From Aquilaria yunnanensis (lineage: Eukaryota > Streptophyta > Magnoliopsida > Malvales > Thymelaeaceae): DNA of 64,000 nt. The stretch covers positions 9,052,001 to 9,116,000 of the forward strand of contig CM077596.1 in assembly GCA_039654915.1 (NCBI GenBank). Direction: 5' to 3'. The notes under the pieces are model-generated. The model saw only the letters and a program-made list of their open reading frames with translations, did not search any database and was not told the origin of the DNA. Each line of letters starts with the position of its first letter. Positions within the stretch are counted from its first letter, which is position 1. Positions 61,710-64,000 of the stretch are shown here, in pieces. A program made the translations under genes and the position numbers.

Positions 61710-63098
61710 CTAAATGTGAACAACAGAAAGAGTAAAACAGGTTGGAGTTTCAATACGTAAAACCATCAAATATTTGTGGATATTGTTGTAACTATAAAAA
61801 CAAGTTCAAATAGAAAGCTTTAACTTATAGTTAAATTTTTTTTCAATATTAAAGAGAATAAATATTAAAAATCTTGATATATGCTCTAGTCAATCTATGA
61901 TTATGATAAATTTACTTAGAAACTGCTTCAGAAAAACTAGCTAGAGGAAATTGGAACTGGAAAGTTATTGTAGTGCTTCAAGATATTCCTATTATCTTTG
62001 TTTCCACTCCAAATCGGAACATAGAATCAATATTTAAATAAATTCTATTTATTAGGCAATTTCATTTCAAGGTTTTTTCCGCTTTAGGGATTTTGGGGTG
62101 TAATTTTGTGGGTGATTTAGGTTTGTTTCAGAATCTTTTTGGAAATCGGGTGTAATATCTTCATTTTATTAATATTATTTTCATTGCCGTTCAAAAAACG
62201 GTTATTTTACAATTACCCTAAATTTAGCTTTTATTGTAGTTATATTCTTAGTTTTGCACTTTGTTCACAGTAGTCAAGAAAGTTTCAAAATATTAATTCA
62301 AAATATTTTCCTAAAGTCAAGCTGTCTAGTATTTTCCCACTATTCATTAAAAGTTGTGAAAAAAATGTGTTTGCTTTCACAAGGATGTCCATTAACTTTA
62401 AAAACATTATTATTTGAAATCATTAGAAAATAATAATTGGGCATTTTAAATAGTTTTCAAGAAGTTGTTATCAGGAAAAGTGTACAATTTCTAAAGCTAA
62501 AGGATATAACGATTACATTAAATAACTATAAATTACTCTATTTAAGATTTATCTCATGTGCAACAAATGCAATGAAACTAGCTAGAAGTATGAGTAATTC
62601 TAAAGTTATACAAAATTCATTTTACAAAAGTACTTATACAGAATATCGTTTTAAATAATGGTCTAATTAAGCAACATTTTATGTAAGACAAATTATTGCT
62701 CTCTCTTTCTCAAAGTTCTTTGTAATATTTACTATTCATAACAATTAATCTATTATTTTTTTTATCTTCAATAGTTTGGTACATAAATACAAAATTGTTA
62801 CATATAAGTAATAAATAAAAACTTATAGTGTCTAAATATGATTTTTGTAAAAAAAATTTCTCGAATAATAATATAAATAAATTTAAGTAAAAAAATGAAA
62901 TGTATAAAAGTATGGGAGAGAATATTTGAATACGCCACTAACGACGCTTGAAACACACATGGGATTACCAATACTTACCAAATCAAAGTATTTTTTCACA
63001 AATTAAAAACAAAGAATATGGCTTTCCTCAGGAAGGTCCTAGCCATAGAAGATTGATTACAATTATATTAATAGAAGAATGTAGGAAGAGATACTTAC
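61710..63098. other. PERK intron, AT-rich, no further feature seen
   Basis: The intron lies between the first two visible PERK exons, with donor T|gtaagt and acceptor ttag. No inserted element with defined ends was recognised. The open frame 62437-62658 has no motif. Confidence 0.6.
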
Positions 63099-63211
63099 AA
63101 TCTTCATGCAAATATGCTAATCCCTTAGCAGCCCCTAGAGCAATTCTGACTCGTTTAACCCAGTCCAACACTGGCATATCTTTACCTGGTCGACAAAAAT
63201 ATATATAGATT

Positions 63212-64000
63212 TGTTAGTGTTGTGCCCAAAAAGCCAATCATGAGATGATTGTATTTTTTGCACATTGAGTCATGATATTTTATTAAGGCATTAATCCAGC
63301 AATTATGTTTGTTATTTTGTTTCTGCGTAACTTAACAAACATAATTGTAACCCTAGAATAATGATATTCTTAAACGTCCCTAGTCTAGTATTATTGTGGA
63401 GTGGGTTACAATAATACATAACGACTAGCATATGTGGAGACTAATATAAGATATGTAGTCTACATATGGGTACAAGTTGGAGAACTTGTGTACTGGACCA
63501 ACCCACCATGAGAACACTACATGGATCGTTATATGAGTGTCATAAGTGATTCTCATAGTGATTATGGTATATGTAGTCCTTCGACCTAAGACCATCAAGG
63601 TTCCCTACATGTGAGTCACATACTTTGATACTTTCCTTTGTTGCTCGTAACTGAGTGAACTTGAAGGAGGTCATTGGGTATGTCACATATCATGCGGAGG
63701 GATTTGTCCCTCCTAGGTAACGGGAGTGATATCTTCGGGCCCCTTGATAGAGTAAGACTTAGAAAAATGTATGGTCATGCTTGGATGAGTTGATATACGA
63801 TATCAATGTCATCAGTTTAAGTTGGTCTACTCAGTAATCAAGAAACCAAAGATTGGGCTATACGAGAGTGACACATTCCATGTCTCGTGCTTAGTCTTGA
63901 TATCTTGGACAAAGGGACAATGGCATATATCGGTGATGACCATAAAGGTTTAGTTGAATCACCGACAATCTTGTCACTTGGGTAACAATGATGTGTTGCT
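63212..64000 (-). mobile_element. 1.4-kb LTR family copy 4, inverted, runs off the window
   Basis: It begins TGTTAGTGTTGTGCCC, the inverse of the 3' tip of copies 1-3, and continues in inverse alignment with them to the end of the window. Only about 790 bp is visible, so solo LTR and full element cannot be told apart. It ends 26 bp before the first visible PERK exon and so replaces the upstream part of that intron. Confidence 0.93.

Larger units (their letters stand above)
56741..63185 (-). pseudogene. PERK-like receptor kinase, 3' half, probably inactivated
   Basis: Six exons (minus, high to low) are visible: 63099-63185, 61639-61709, 61452-61528, 59585-59732, 58873-59034 and 56741-57034, with consistent phases. 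They encode [25 protein letters not shown] (catalytic loop), VADFGLAKLY (DFG), [30 protein letters not shown] and [14 protein letters not shown], then RALD and a Ser/Gly-rich tail. This is the C-lobe of a proline-rich extensin-like receptor kinase (PERK) of the plasma membrane. Two lesions are visible. The APE motif reads ALE (CTA), and the fourth exon ends SLVE-TGA where the family has Trp (TGG). The donor after it (gttaaa) is weak. The last exon starts with the atypical LSWYII before RALD. The N-lobe, transmembrane and Pro-rich parts lie beyond the window or are lost. Confidence 0.83.

Noticed and set aside
21530..64000. Copies 3 and 4 of the 1.4-kb LTR as the two LTRs of one element
   Set aside because: They are in opposite orientation, and copy 3 has its own perfect target duplication (atgtt), so they are separate insertions.

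Overview
The window is nuclear DNA from a flowering plant, most likely a eudicot. It is AT-rich, genes are split by many GT-AG introns, and most of the sequence is nested transposable elements. The two host genes are plant-specific families: BIN4 of the topoisomerase VI complex and a PERK-type receptor kinase. I do not name a species.

Layout. (1) 1-740: a CT/GC-rich block of unknown origin. (2) 1743-7151, minus strand: an apparently intact BIN4 gene of 12 coding exons (394 residues), probably with a 5' UTR exon near 8280-8400. (3) 9059-13163: a decayed mariner/Stowaway-like element whose centre holds two ~1.4-kb solo LTRs, one inside the other, each with a 5-bp target-site duplication (TSD). 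(4) about 14.4-24.9 kb: a dead L1-type LINE broken by a 4.3-kb hAT transposon (16874-21214), which itself carries a 785-bp solo LTR, and by a third copy of the 1.4-kb LTR. A second LINE fragment follows. (5) 26629-29416: a 2.8-kb solo LTR. (6) about 31.0-34.4 kb, minus strand: remains of a Ty3/gypsy element (gag, protease). (7) 36084-50362: a Mutator-like element with long terminal inverted repeats (TIRs), split by a 12.9-kb non-coding LTR retrotransposon (36287-49165) of the Tat/Ogre type. The latter carries two tandem-repeat arrays, a second Mutator-like element and a 2.1-kb solo LTR. (8) 51552-52451: a 900-bp hAT-type element. (9) about 53.16 kb: the 3' end of a gypsy element. (10) 54126-56274: a third Mutator-like element carrying broken pieces of a UDP-glucuronate 4-epimerase-like gene, i.e. 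a Pack-MULE. (11) 56741-63185, minus strand: the 3' half of a PERK-like receptor kinase with a nonsense codon and an APE-to-ALE change. A fourth copy of the 1.4-kb LTR, inverted, starts 26 bp upstream of its first visible exon and runs off the window.

The two host genes do not appear to work together; they flank a retrotransposon-rich gap. I found no clearly new protein system. The strongest results are the readable insertion layers (TSDs and boundaries found by eye), gene capture by one long-TIR Mutator-like family, an apparent GC-AG intron in BIN4, and the decay of the PERK locus. All coordinates come from manual reading; no database search or alignment was run.
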